Assembly (NCBI RefSeq): GCF_000478605.2
Contig: NZ_ASHX02000001.1
Coordinates: forward strand, 5,409,001 to 5,473,000
From: Streptomyces thermolilacinus SPC6
Lineage (GTDB): Bacteria; Actinomycetota; Actinomycetes; Streptomycetales; Streptomycetaceae
DNA length: 64,000 nucleotides
Direction: 5' to 3'
Shown piece after piece: positions 17,627 to 26,994 of this stretch. Positions within the stretch are counted from its first letter, which is position 1. The number at the start of each line of letters is the position of its first letter. The notes beneath the pieces were generated by a model. The model was not told the DNA's origin. It ran no database searches and saw only the letters and a list, made by a program, of their open reading frames with translations. The position numbers and the translations under genes were made by a program.

Positions 17627-18559
17627 TCATCGGGGGAGAACGGCGAGCAGCCGCTCCAACGACCCTCCGAGACCCCACGTTTCGGCCAGCTTCCGCACCG
17701 CCTCCGGGTCCTTCGGGCCCGCCGGGAGCGCCGGGTCGAACGGCGGCAGCGGAACGTCGTCCGCGACCCGCACCACCTTCGGCGCGACCGCCAGGTACGG
17801 CCGCGCCTCGTCCAGGCGGCGGCGCTGCGCCGGGGTGAGCCTCGACGCCGGGTCGTCCACGGCGGCCATGATGCCCGCCAGGTCCCCGAACGCCTCCAGC
17901 AGCTTCGCCGCCGTCTTCTCGCCGACCCCGGGCACCCCCGGCAGCCCGTCGCTCGGGTCACCTCGCAGCGTGGCCAGATCCGCGTACCCCGGCCCGTCCA
18001 CGCCGTACTTCCCGCGCAGCCACTCCTCGTCCACCGCCTGGAGCGTGCCGACGCCCTTCACCGGATACAGCACCCGCACCCCGCGCGCGTCGTCCACCAG
18101 CTGGAACAGGTCCCGGTCGCCCGTCACGATGTCCACGGGGCCCGGCGCCCGGCCCGCGAGCGTGCCGATCACGTCGTCCGCCTCGTACCCGGCGACGCCC
18201 ACCCGCGCGATGCCCAGCGCGTCGAGCACCGCCTCGATCACCGGCACCTGCGGCGACAGCGTGTCCGGCACCTCCTCCTCGTCCGGCGCGCCCGGTCCCG
18301 TCTCCACGGCGACCCGGTGCGCCTTGTACGACGGGATCAGCTCGACCCGCCAGGCCGGCCGCCAGTCGGCGTCCATGCAGGCCACGAGGTCGTCCGGGTG
18401 GTGGTCCTGTACCAGCCGGGCGATGAAGTCGAGGAGCCCGCGCACGGCGTTGACCGGCGTGCCGTCCGGGGCGCGCACCGAGTCGGGGACCCCGAAGTAG
18501 GCCCGGAAGTACAGGGAAGCGGTGTCGAGGAGCATCAGGCGTCGCGTCACACCCCGCAT
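17627..18559 (-). CDS. 5'-3' exonuclease (PolA N-terminal-domain type)
   Basis: A 310-residue stand-alone flap/5'-3' exonuclease like the N-terminal domain of DNA polymerase I. It has the N-terminal resolvase-like domain with LMLLDTASLYFRAYFG, the acidic metal-binding motif VAGYEADDVIGTLA and VTGDRDLFQLVDD, and the helix-hairpin-helix domain GLPGVPGVGEKTAAKLLEAF. It probably removes RNA primers or 5' flaps. The start is uncertain: the ATG at 18559 (MRGVTRRL) is used here; GTG at 18574 and 18550 are possible, and none has a convincing Shine-Dalgarno. Confidence 0.92.
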   Translation of the reverse strand: MRGVTRRLMLLDTASLYFRAYFGVPDSVRAPDGTPVNAVRGLLDFIARLVQDHHPDDLVACMDADWRPAWRVELIPSYKAHRVAVETGPGAPDEEEVPDTLSPQVPVIEAVLDALGIARVGVAGYEADDVIGTLAGRAPGPVDIVTGDRDLFQLVDDARGVRVLYPVKGVGTLQAVDEEWLRGKYGVDGPGYADLATLRGDPSDGLPGVPGVGEKTAAKLLEAFGDLAGIMAAVDDPASRLTPAQRRRLDEARPYLAVAPKVVRVADDVPLPPFDPALPAGPKDPEAVRKLAETWGLGGSLERLLAVLPR

Positions 18560-18672
18560 GATGCCGTACGTCACCGACAGGCCACGCGTCGCAGAGCTTG
18601 GGCCGTTTGCGCTACTCGGTGGTACTCGCGCTGCGTAAGGTTGTCGGGAGAGGGAGGGAAGGGAGGGAAGAC

Positions 18673-19230
18673 ATGGACGACAAGGAAACTCCGCGGGTCG
18701 GCGCGGCCGTGCGCAGGAGGCGCAGGGCGCTGTCGCTGACCCTCGCCGCCGTCGCCGAGCGCAGCGGCCTGTCCGTGCCCTTTCTCAGCCAGATCGAGAA
18801 CGAGCGCGCCCGTCCCAGCATGCGTTCCCTGGAGTGCATCGCCGACGCGCTGAAGACGACCGCCGTCGAGCTGCTCGACGCGGGTGACGCCGCCCGCACG
18901 GTCGATGTCGTCCGGGCCGCCGCGTACGCCGACGACCCGGGCGCCCCGACCGGTGTCCGCGCGCTGGTGCGCGGCGAGCACCAGATGCACGCCGACGAGT
19001 TCACCGGCGAGCACGACGCGGGCCGCGAACTGGTCCTCCGCAACGACGCCCTGCTGTACGTCGCCGACGGCACGGTGGAGGTGGAGGCCGAGGGCCGCGC
19101 CTACCGGCTGGAGCGCGGCGACACGCTGTACCTCTCCGGCGGGGTCCGCCACCGCTGGCGCGCCTCCGGCCCCGGCACGCGCGTCCTCGTCGTGTCCGTC
19201 GCGCCGCACATGGAGGCGACGGAGCAGTGA
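18673..19230 (+). CDS. XRE-family regulator with cupin sensor domain
   Basis: A 185-residue regulator. The N-terminal helix-turn-helix (about 12-65: RRRRALSLTLAAVAERSGLS, PFLSQIENERARPS) is joined to a C-terminal cupin (about 105-180: LLYVADGTVEVEAEGR, GDTLYLSGGVRHRW) that would bind a small ligand. The ATG at 18673 has GGAGG six bases upstream. Its stop overlaps the start of the next gene by 4 nt, so the two are translationally coupled and likely act together. Confidence 0.92.
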   Translation: MDDKETPRVGAAVRRRRRALSLTLAAVAERSGLSVPFLSQIENERARPSMRSLECIADALKTTAVELLDAGDAARTVDVVRAAAYADDPGAPTGVRALVRGEHQMHADEFTGEHDAGRELVLRNDALLYVADGTVEVEAEGRAYRLERGDTLYLSGGVRHRWRASGPGTRVLVVSVAPHMEATEQ

Positions 19231-19949
19231 CCCGCGTCGTGTCGCTGGTGCCGTCGCTCACCGAGGCCGTCGCGGTGTCCGCTCCCGGCGCCCTCGTGGG
19301 CCGTACGGACTGGTGCACGCACCCCGGGGGCCTCGACGCGCCCCGGATCGGCGGTACGAAGAACCCGGACGTGGCCGCCATCGTGGCGCTCCGCCCCGAC
19401 CTCGTCGTCGCCAACGAGGAGGAGAACCGCCCCGACGACCTCGCCGCCCTGCGCGCCGCCGGACTCGACGTGCTGGTCACCGAGATCCGCGGCCTGGAGC
19501 AGGCGCTGCGGGAACTGGACCGGGTGCTGCGCGCCTGCGCGGTCCCCTCCCGGCCCCGCTGGCTGGACCAGGCCGAGGCCGCCTGGGCCGCCCTCGCCCC
19601 GGACGGGCCGCCCCGCAAGGCGGTCGTCCCCGTCTGGCGGCGGCCGTGGATGGTGCTGGGCCGGGACACGTTCGCCGGGGACCTGCTCGCCCGGCTGGGC
19701 GTCGCCAACGTGTACGCGGACCACCCGGAGCGCTACCCGCGCGTCCCGCTGGAGGAGCTGCGGGCCGCCGGGGCCGACCTGGTCGTCCTGCCCGACGAGC
19801 CGTACCGGTTCACCGCCGACGACGGGCCCGAGGCGTTCGACGGGCTGCCCGCCGCGCTGGTGGACGGGCGGTACCTCACCTGGTACGGGCCGTCGCTCGC
19901 CCGGGCGCCGGAGGCACTGGGGCAGGCGCTGCGGGCGGCGGTGCGCTGA
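19227..19949 (+). CDS. Helical-backbone metal receptor / BtuF-like protein lacking a signal peptide
   Basis: A 240-residue protein with the fold of cobalamin/siderophore substrate-binding proteins: MTRVVSLVPSLTEAVAVSAP, LVGRTDWCTHPGG and NPDVAAIVALRPDLVVAN are typical. It starts directly in the mature domain with neither signal peptide nor lipobox, and there is no ABC permease nearby, so it should be cytosolic. It overlaps the cupin regulator by 4 nt (GTGA). Its 3' end overlaps the convergent TDT transporter gene by 74 nt. Role unknown; it may bind a metal complex and modulate the regulator. Confidence 0.85.
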   Translation: MTRVVSLVPSLTEAVAVSAPGALVGRTDWCTHPGGLDAPRIGGTKNPDVAAIVALRPDLVVANEEENRPDDLAALRAAGLDVLVTEIRGLEQALRELDRVLRACAVPSRPRWLDQAEAAWAALAPDGPPRKAVVPVWRRPWMVLGRDTFAGDLLARLGVANVYADHPERYPRVPLEELRAAGADLVVLPDEPYRFTADDGPEAFDGLPAALVDGRYLTWYGPSLARAPEALGQALRAAVR

Positions 19950-21174
19950 GCGTCCTGTGGGGCGCGGTGGACCGGGGGGCGCGGAGCGCACTGGGGGGCG
20001 TGGTGGGTGGTGCGTCGGGCGTGTGGGGGCGTGTGGTGGGCGGGGCGCCGGGTGTGGTGGGCGGTGTTGCGTCGGCCGCCGGTCCGGGTCCCGCGAGCAG
20101 CGTGCCGCCGAGCAGGCCCCGTACCGTCCCCGTCGCCGCCGCCAGCCAGCCCGCGACCAGCACCGCGTACAGCGCCAGCGCCGCTCCGTCGAGCACCACG
20201 AGACCCGTGAGCCGCCCCAGCCCCTCCAGCCCCGTCACACAGGTCCCGACCGGGAACGTGAACGCCCACCACGCCAGCGAGAAGCCCATCCCGCGCCGCC
20301 GCGCCCGCACCACCAGCGCCCCGGCCAGCGCCAGCCACAGCAGCGCGAAGCCGAGCACCGGCAGCCCGTACGCCACGGCGAGCCCACGCCCGTACGGCAC
20401 CCACGGCGCCGCCTCCGCGAGAGCCGCCGCCGCCGTGACCGACTGTCCCAGCGGGCCCAGGACCAGCAGCAGTGCCGGGGTCGCGGCCGGCGCGGGAGGA
20501 CCGGCCGTCACCAGGCGGGCGAAGACCGGCGGCACGATGAGCAGCGCCGCCAGCAGGCTCATCCCGAACATGCCGTGGCACGCCGCGAGCAGCGCGCCCC
20601 GCGCCTGGCCCTCCGGCACGTGCGGGGCGAGCAGCGGTCCCGACGCCGCCGACACCATGGGCGCGACGACCGGGAGCAGCCACACGGGGGACGGCGCCTC
20701 GATGGGGTGCCGCACCACCATCAGGTACGGCACGCCGACCGCGACCACCAGGCCGGTCACCGTGCCCGCCGCCCAGAGCGCGGCGCCCAGCGCCACCGCG
20801 GGGCCCGCGCCGAGCCAGTCCCGCCCGACGATCAGCGCCCCGCCCCCGACGGAGGTCAGCGCCATGGCGAGGCACCCGTAGAACGGCGCGACCGCCGGGT
20901 CCAGCAGGTGCGCCCGCGCCTGGCCGGGGTGGCGCGCCCAGTGCGCGGCCCGGGCGGCCAGCAGCACGGCGAGCGTCAGCAGGGCCGCCGCCCACAGCGC
21001 CGTACAGGCCGTGCGCAGGCCCGGCACGGCACCGTGCGGGCCGAGTCCGGCGCCCGCGGTGCCGACGATGCCGGTGCCCATCACCGCCGCGTAGTACTGC
21101 GGGCCCAGGTGGCGCAGGGCGGCGGCACGGGAGGCGGGGAGCGGGCGGGGCGCGGGGTGGACGACAGTGGCCAT
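19876..21174 (-). CDS. TDT-family transporter (TehA/Mae1/SLAC1-like)
   Basis: A 432-residue integral membrane protein with about ten helices, starting HLGPQYYAAVMGTGIVGTAG, the typical TDT entry motif, and containing GRDWLGAG and FPVGTCVTGLEGLGRLTG. Homologues transport C4-dicarboxylates, sulfite or anions. The ATG at 21174 is preceded by AAGGTGG. The last 60 residues are a repetitive Pro/Thr/Ala tail whose coding DNA overlaps the convergent gene. It is divergent from a LysR regulator that probably controls it. Confidence 0.87.
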   Translation of the reverse strand: MATVVHPAPRPLPASRAAALRHLGPQYYAAVMGTGIVGTAGAGLGPHGAVPGLRTACTALWAAALLTLAVLLAARAAHWARHPGQARAHLLDPAVAPFYGCLAMALTSVGGGALIVGRDWLGAGPAVALGAALWAAGTVTGLVVAVGVPYLMVVRHPIEAPSPVWLLPVVAPMVSAASGPLLAPHVPEGQARGALLAACHGMFGMSLLAALLIVPPVFARLVTAGPPAPAATPALLLVLGPLGQSVTAAAALAEAAPWVPYGRGLAVAYGLPVLGFALLWLALAGALVVRARRRGMGFSLAWWAFTFPVGTCVTGLEGLGRLTGLVVLDGAALALYAVLVAGWLAAATGTVRGLLGGTLLAGPGPAADATPPTTPGAPPTTRPHTPDAPPTTPPSALRAPRSTAPHRTLSAPPPAAPAPVPPAPGRATARTR

Positions 21175-21222
21175 GGAGCCACCTTCGCCGGGAGGGGCAC
21201 CCCCGACCAGGGACCTTTCCTC

Positions 21223-21234
21223 TATGGCCCCATA
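21223..21234. promoter_or_regulatory. Short inverted repeat between TDT transporter and LysR gene
   Basis: TATGG-CC-CCATA is a perfect inverted repeat centred between the divergent starts (49 nt from the transporter, 11 nt from the LysR start). It is a plausible part of a LysR operator; the length is small, so confidence is limited. Confidence 0.45.
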
Positions 21235-21244
21235 AGCTGGGTTT

Positions 21245-22147
21245 ATGAGCCTCTCGCATCGAGTGCCCGACCTCGGAGCCCTGGAGCTGCTGCTCGCCGT
21301 CGCGCGGCACGGCAGCCTCGGCCGGGCCGCGCGCGAGGTCGGGATCACGCAGCCCGCCGCCAGCGGCCGCATCCGCTCCATGGAACGTCAGCTCGGCGTC
21401 GCCCTCGTGGACCGGTCGCCGCGCGGCTCCCGGCTCACCGCCGCGGGCGCGCTCGTCACCGACTGGGCGCGGCGGATCGTGGAGGCGGCGGAGGCGTTCG
21501 ACGCGGGCGCCCAGGCGCTGCGGGACCGCCGGGACTCGCGGCTGCGGGTCGCCGCGTCGATGACCATCGCCGAGTACCTGCTGCCCGGCTGGCTGATCGC
21601 GCTGCGCGCCGAGCGGCCCGACACGGCCGTGTCGCTCCAGGCCGGGAACTCCGCCGCCGTCGCCGCGCTGCTCCTCGCCGGTGACGCGGACCTCGGGTAC
21701 GTGGAGGGCCTCGCCGTCCCCGACGGGCTGGACGGCGTGGTCGTCGCCCGCGACCGGCTGGTCGTCGTCGCGGCGCCGTCCCACCGCTGGGCCCGCCGCC
21801 GCGCCCCGGTCACGCCCGCCGAACTGGCGGGAACACCGCTGGTGCTGCGCGAGTACGGCTCGGGGACCCGGCAGGTCCTCGACTCGGCGCTGGCCGCGCA
21901 CGGGGGCCTCGCGGCGCCGCTCATGGAGCTGGCGTCCACGACGGCGGTGAAGGCGGCGGCCGTGAGCGGTGCGGGGCCGGCCGTCCTCAGCGAACTGGCG
22001 GTCAGCGAGGAGCTGGCGTCCCGCCGCCTGGCGGAAGTGCCGGTCGAGGGCGTGGAGCTGCGCCGGGCGCTGCGGGCCGTGTGGCCGACGGGGCCGCGCC
22101 CGACGGGGCCGGCGCGGGACCTGCTGTCCCTGTCACGGGCGCGCTGA
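21245..22147 (+). CDS. LysR-family transcriptional regulator
   Basis: A 300-residue LysR regulator. The winged helix is at about 10-68 (LELLLAVARHGSLGRAAREV, ITQPAASGRIRSMERQLGV) and the substrate-binding domain at about 95-295 (RVAASMTIAEYLLPGWLIAL). Family members activate a divergent gene on binding a small ligand, here presumably the TDT transporter. There is no Shine-Dalgarno before the ATG at 21245; CATAAG eight bases upstream suggests a very short leader. Confidence 0.9.
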   Translation: MSLSHRVPDLGALELLLAVARHGSLGRAAREVGITQPAASGRIRSMERQLGVALVDRSPRGSRLTAAGALVTDWARRIVEAAEAFDAGAQALRDRRDSRLRVAASMTIAEYLLPGWLIALRAERPDTAVSLQAGNSAAVAALLLAGDADLGYVEGLAVPDGLDGVVVARDRLVVVAAPSHRWARRRAPVTPAELAGTPLVLREYGSGTRQVLDSALAAHGGLAAPLMELASTTAVKAAAVSGAGPAVLSELAVSEELASRRLAEVPVEGVELRRALRAVWPTGPRPTGPARDLLSLSRAR

Positions 22148-22241
22148 GCTCGCGGCGCGCTGAGCGGTACGGGGAGGGGGCGTCGAGTCGTCCCGTACGC
22201 GCCTGGACCCCTACGGCGCGCGCCGACGCGGCCGGTACGCC

Positions 22242-22931
22242 TCAGCCCGTACGCCGTGCCGACGCCGCCCGCACCAGCCCCTCCATCACCCGCGGGTCGT
22301 CGCCCATCTCGGGGTGCCACTGCACGCCCAGCACCCAGGCGTCCGGCACTTCGACCGCCTCCACCGTGCCGTCCTCGGCGTACGCGCAGGGCACGAGGCC
22401 CGCGCCCAGCCGCTCCACCGCCTGGTGGTGGTAGGTCGGCACCTCCACCGCCTCCGGCACCAGCGTCCCGTACCGCGTCCCCGGCACCGGCTTCACCATG
22501 TGCCGCCCGAGTACGCCGACCCCGCCCGTGTGCCCCTCCAGGTGCTGGACGAGTGTCCCGCCGAGGGCGACGTTCAGCAGCTGCATGCCGCGGCAGATGC
22601 CCAGCAGCGGGACGCCCGCCGCCAGGGCCGCGCCGACCAGGGCCAGCTCCCACGCGTCGCGCTCGGGCGCGGGCGGGCCGGTCCTCGGGTCGCGCGCGGC
22701 CCCGTACCGTACGGGATCGACATCGGCGCCGCCCGCGATCACCAGCCCGTCCAGCCGGGCCACCATCCCGGCCGCCGCGTCCGCCGCGTCCGGCGGGAGC
22801 AGCGCGGCGAGCCCGCCCGCCGACCGCACCAGCCCGGGGTACGCGGCCGGCAGCAGCGCGGCGGGCAGCTCCCACACGCCCCACCGCGCGGAGTCGAGGT
22901 ACGTCGTCACACCGATGAGCGGCCTGTCCAC
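22242..22931 (-). CDS. Class I glutamine amidotransferase-like gamma-glutamyl amide hydrolase
   Basis: A 229-residue peptidase C26 / PuuD-like hydrolase. The nucleophile elbow GICRGMQLLN puts Cys113 as the nucleophile, and GVQWHPE supplies His206 and Glu208 of the triad. VDRPLIGVTTYLD is the typical N-terminus. PuuD-type enzymes release glutamate from gamma-glutamyl intermediates. AAGGAGG lies 7 nt before the GTG at 22931. It follows the permease on the same strand after 68 nt, in a cluster with a gamma-glutamyl synthetase, so the likely substrate is the end product gamma-glutamylglycine. Confidence 0.9.
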   Translation of the reverse strand: MDRPLIGVTTYLDSARWGVWELPAALLPAAYPGLVRSAGGLAALLPPDAADAAAGMVARLDGLVIAGGADVDPVRYGAARDPRTGPPAPERDAWELALVGAALAAGVPLLGICRGMQLLNVALGGTLVQHLEGHTGGVGVLGRHMVKPVPGTRYGTLVPEAVEVPTYHHQAVERLGAGLVPCAYAEDGTVEAVEVPDAWVLGVQWHPEMGDDPRVMEGLVRAASARRTG

Positions 22932-22999
22932 GCGCGCGCCTCCTTTCGGTCCCCGGCCCGGATCGGCCCCGGCCCGGCTCGGCCCCTGTCCAGTCCGGC

Positions 23000-24484
<1,485 letters not shown>

Positions 24485-24527
24485 GGCGGCGTCAGCTCCC
24501 GGCGTCGGGTCGAGCCCAATGGAATGG

Positions 24528-24540
24528 CCCCATACCTTTG
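24528..24540 (-). promoter_or_regulatory. Candidate operator in the eat promoter
   Basis: On the minus strand this site reads CAAAGGTATGGGG. The same CAAAGGT followed by ATGGG occurs between the FCD regulator and glnA4 (25555-25568). Both promoters would be joined by the regulator encoded between them. Confidence 0.5.
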
Positions 24541-24589
24541 CGGTGCCGCGCGCCGGGCGCAAGCCCTTGAACGTCACCTTCACCGAAAC

Positions 24590-24803
24590 GCCCCGCCACG
24601 GCCACCGCCCGCCCGGCACCGCCCCCCGACGGCAAGGCCCGCCAGGAAGCGTCCGCGCCCCCGCCACCGCCCACCCCACATCGCCCAGCCGCCGACAAGC
24701 GCCCGCCAACAAGCGCCCCCTGGCCAGAGCCCGGCCAGAGCCCGCCGGCAAGCGCCCCCCGGTCAGAGCCCCCCGACAAGCGCCCCCGTGCCCGAAGCCC
24801 CGC
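24590..24803. repeat. Gene-free, low-complexity stretch with CAAGCGCCC repeats
   Basis: No gene is visible between the eat promoter and the FCD regulator stop. Four copies of CAAGCGCCC (at 24696, 24710, 24749 and 24777), alternating with GGCCAGAGCC-like segments, make an irregular C-rich repeat upstream of the promoter. Confidence 0.6.
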
Positions 24804-25535
24804 CTACGCCAGGAACCCCCGCAGCAGCGCCGCCGTCCCCGCGCAGTGCTCGCGCGCCACCTCCCGCGCGCCCTCCGCGTCGCCGTCCAGCACCGCCTCC
24901 ACCAGCGCGTCGTGCTGGTGCTGGGCGTGCTCCAGGTTCCGTACGAGCAGCGGTATGCAGTCCAGAAGGTCGTTCACGGTCGCCCTGACCGCCGCGTACC
25001 GCTCGGTCAGCGTCGACGAGCCGGACAGCTCCGCCAGCGTCAGGTGCAGCAGCGTGTCCTGGCGCCGGTAGTCGTCCAGCGGCGCGTCGCGCGTGGCCCG
25101 CAGCGCCGCCCGCAGCCGCTCCGCTTCCCCCTCCGTCAGGCCGCGCGCCGCGCACAGCCCGGCCGCGCCCGTCTCCAGCACCTCCCGGAACAGCAGGACG
25201 TCCTGGAGGTCCACCGCCGCTGTCCGGCGCCGCAGCTCCTGGGCCGCGCCCGCCCCCCGGTCCGGCGGGCGCAGCACGAACGTTCCGCCGTACCGGCCGC
25301 GCCGGCTCTCCACCAGGCCCTGCTCCTGGAGCACCCTGAGCACCTCGCGCAGTGTGACCCGGCTGATGCCCATCCGCTCCGAGAGCTCCCGCTCGGCCGG
25401 CAGCCGCTCCCCGGCGGGCACCAGGCCGAGCCGCACCACCTGGAGGATCTGTTCCAGCGCCTCCTCGAACCCGTTGCCCGCCCGCACCGGCCGCAGCACC
25501 GGTGTCAGCCGATCGGATGCGCGGTCCCTCGCCAT
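24804..25535 (-). CDS. GntR/FCD-family transcriptional regulator of the glnA4 cluster
   Basis: A 243-residue FadR-subfamily regulator. The GntR winged helix is at about 28-90 (PAGERLPAERELSERMGISR, VTLREVLRVLQEQGLVESRR) and the all-helical FCD ligand domain at about 105-240 (LLHLTLAELSGSSTL, HQHDALVEAVLDGDAEGA) has the conserved Asp/His metal site. AAGGGGG precedes the ATG at 25535. It is divergent from glnA4 by 75 nt. A role as ethanolamine-responsive repressor of both glnA4 and eat is inferred from position and the shared operator. Confidence 0.9.
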   Translation of the reverse strand: MARDRASDRLTPVLRPVRAGNGFEEALEQILQVVRLGLVPAGERLPAERELSERMGISRVTLREVLRVLQEQGLVESRRGRYGGTFVLRPPDRGAGAAQELRRRTAAVDLQDVLLFREVLETGAAGLCAARGLTEGEAERLRAALRATRDAPLDDYRRQDTLLHLTLAELSGSSTLTERYAAVRATVNDLLDCIPLLVRNLEHAQHQHDALVEAVLDGDAEGAREVAREHCAGTAALLRGFLA

Positions 25536-25554
25536 GCGGCCGCCCCCTTCCCCT

Positions 25555-25576
25555 CAAAGGTCTATGGGAATACCTT
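25555..25576. promoter_or_regulatory. Candidate FCD-regulator operator upstream of glnA4
   Basis: CAAAGGT (25555-25561) and ATACCTT (25570-25576) form an imperfect inverted repeat (AAGGT/ACCTT arms) between the divergent regulator and glnA4. The left half plus ATGGG is repeated in the eat promoter. Confidence 0.55.
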
Positions 25577-25610
25577 ATGGCTCCCGGCTGACCCAAGGAG
25601 GACCCACCCC

Positions 25611-26987
25611 GTGGCAGACCGAACACCCCCGCTCCCCGTCGGCGACCTGCGCGCCCTCGTCGCGAGCGGCGAGATCGACACCGTCGTCCTGGCCTTCCCC
25701 GACATGCAGGGCAGACTCCAGGGCAAGCGGTTCGCGGCCCCCTTCTTCCTCGACGAGGTGCTGGAGCACGGCACCGAGGGCTGCAACTACCTGCTCGCCG
25801 TGGACGCCGACATGAACACCGTCGACGGCTACGCCATGTCCTCCTGGTCCACCGGCTACGGCGACTTCGCCCTCCGCCCCGACCCCGCCACGCTCCGCCG
25901 TATCCCCTGGCACCCCGGTACGGCGCTCCTCCTCGCCGACCTCGCCTGGCACGACGGCACCCCCGTCACCGCCGCGCCCCGCCAGATCCTCCGCCGCCAG
26001 CTCGACCGGCTCGCCGCCCACGGCTACACCGCGCAGGTCGGCACGGAGCTGGAGTTCATCGTCTTCAAGGACACCTACGAGCAGGCGTGGGACGCCCACT
26101 ACCGGGGCCTCACCCCCGCCAACCAGTACAACGTCGACTACTCGATCCTCGGCACCGGCCGCGTCGAACCGCTCCTGCGCCGCATCCGCACCGAGATGGC
26201 CGGGGCCGGGCTGACCGTCGAGTCCGCCAAGGGCGAGTGCAACCCCGGCCAGCACGAGATCGCCTTCCGCTACGACGAGGCCCTCACCACCTGCGACCAC
26301 CACGCCCTCTACAAGACCGGCGCCAAGGAGATCGCCGCGCAGGAAGGCGTCTCCCTCACCTTCATGGCCAAGTACAACGAGCGCGAGGGCAACTCCTGCC
26401 ACATCCACCTCTCGCTCACCGACGCCGACGGCCGGAACGTCATGGCCGGGGACGGCCCGCCCGGCACCCCGGCCGCCCTCTCACCCGTCATGCGCCACTT
26501 CCTCGCCGGGCAGCTCGCCGCGCTGCGCGAGTTCTCCCTGCTGTACGCGCCCCACATCAACTCCTACAAGCGGTTCCAGCCCGGCTCGTTCGCCCCCACC
26601 GCCGTCGCCTGGGGCCACGACAACCGCACCTGCTCCCTCCGCGTCGTCGGCCACGGCCGCTCCACCCGCTTCGAGAACCGCCTCCCCGGCGGCGACGTCA
26701 ACCCGTACCTCGCCGTCGCCGGGCTCGTCGCCGCCGGGCTCCACGGCATCGAGCAGCGTCTCGAACTCCCCCCGCCCTGCACCGGCAACGCCTACACGGG
26801 CGACCACGCGCACGTCCCCACCACGCTGCGCGAGGCCGCCGAGCTGTGGGAGTCCAGCACCCTCGCCAAGGCCGCCTTCGGCGACGACGTCGTCGCCCAC
26901 TACCTGAACATGGCCCGCGTCGAGCTAGCCGCCTTCGACGCAGCCGTCACCGACTGGGAACTGCGCCGCTCCTTCGAACGCATGTGA
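25611..26987 (+). CDS. glnA4: Glutamine synthetase-like gamma-glutamylethanolamide synthetase
   Basis: A 458-residue glutamine-synthetase-fold ligase. The metal-binding segments GTELEFIVFKDTYE and ESAKGECNPGQHEIAFRY and the histidine segment GNSCHIHLSL are present, but the C-terminal region reads GHGRSTRFENRLPGGDVNPY, which differs from true ammonium-using GlnA. In S. coelicolor the syntenic enzyme GlnA4 is reported to join glutamate to ethanolamine with ATP. The GTG at 25611 follows AAGGAGG. It is divergent from an FCD regulator, and an aldehyde dehydrogenase and an SDR follow within 10 nt each, giving a catabolic operon. A gamma-glutamylpolyamine synthetase is the alternative reading. Confidence 0.88.
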   Translation: MADRTPPLPVGDLRALVASGEIDTVVLAFPDMQGRLQGKRFAAPFFLDEVLEHGTEGCNYLLAVDADMNTVDGYAMSSWSTGYGDFALRPDPATLRRIPWHPGTALLLADLAWHDGTPVTAAPRQILRRQLDRLAAHGYTAQVGTELEFIVFKDTYEQAWDAHYRGLTPANQYNVDYSILGTGRVEPLLRRIRTEMAGAGLTVESAKGECNPGQHEIAFRYDEALTTCDHHALYKTGAKEIAAQEGVSLTFMAKYNEREGNSCHIHLSLTDADGRNVMAGDGPPGTPAALSPVMRHFLAGQLAALREFSLLYAPHINSYKRFQPGSFAPTAVAWGHDNRTCSLRVVGHGRSTRFENRLPGGDVNPYLAVAGLVAAGLHGIEQRLELPPPCTGNAYTGDHAHVPTTLREAAELWESSTLAKAAFGDDVVAHYLNMARVELAAFDAAVTDWELRRSFERM

Positions 26988-26994
26988 GGCCGAC

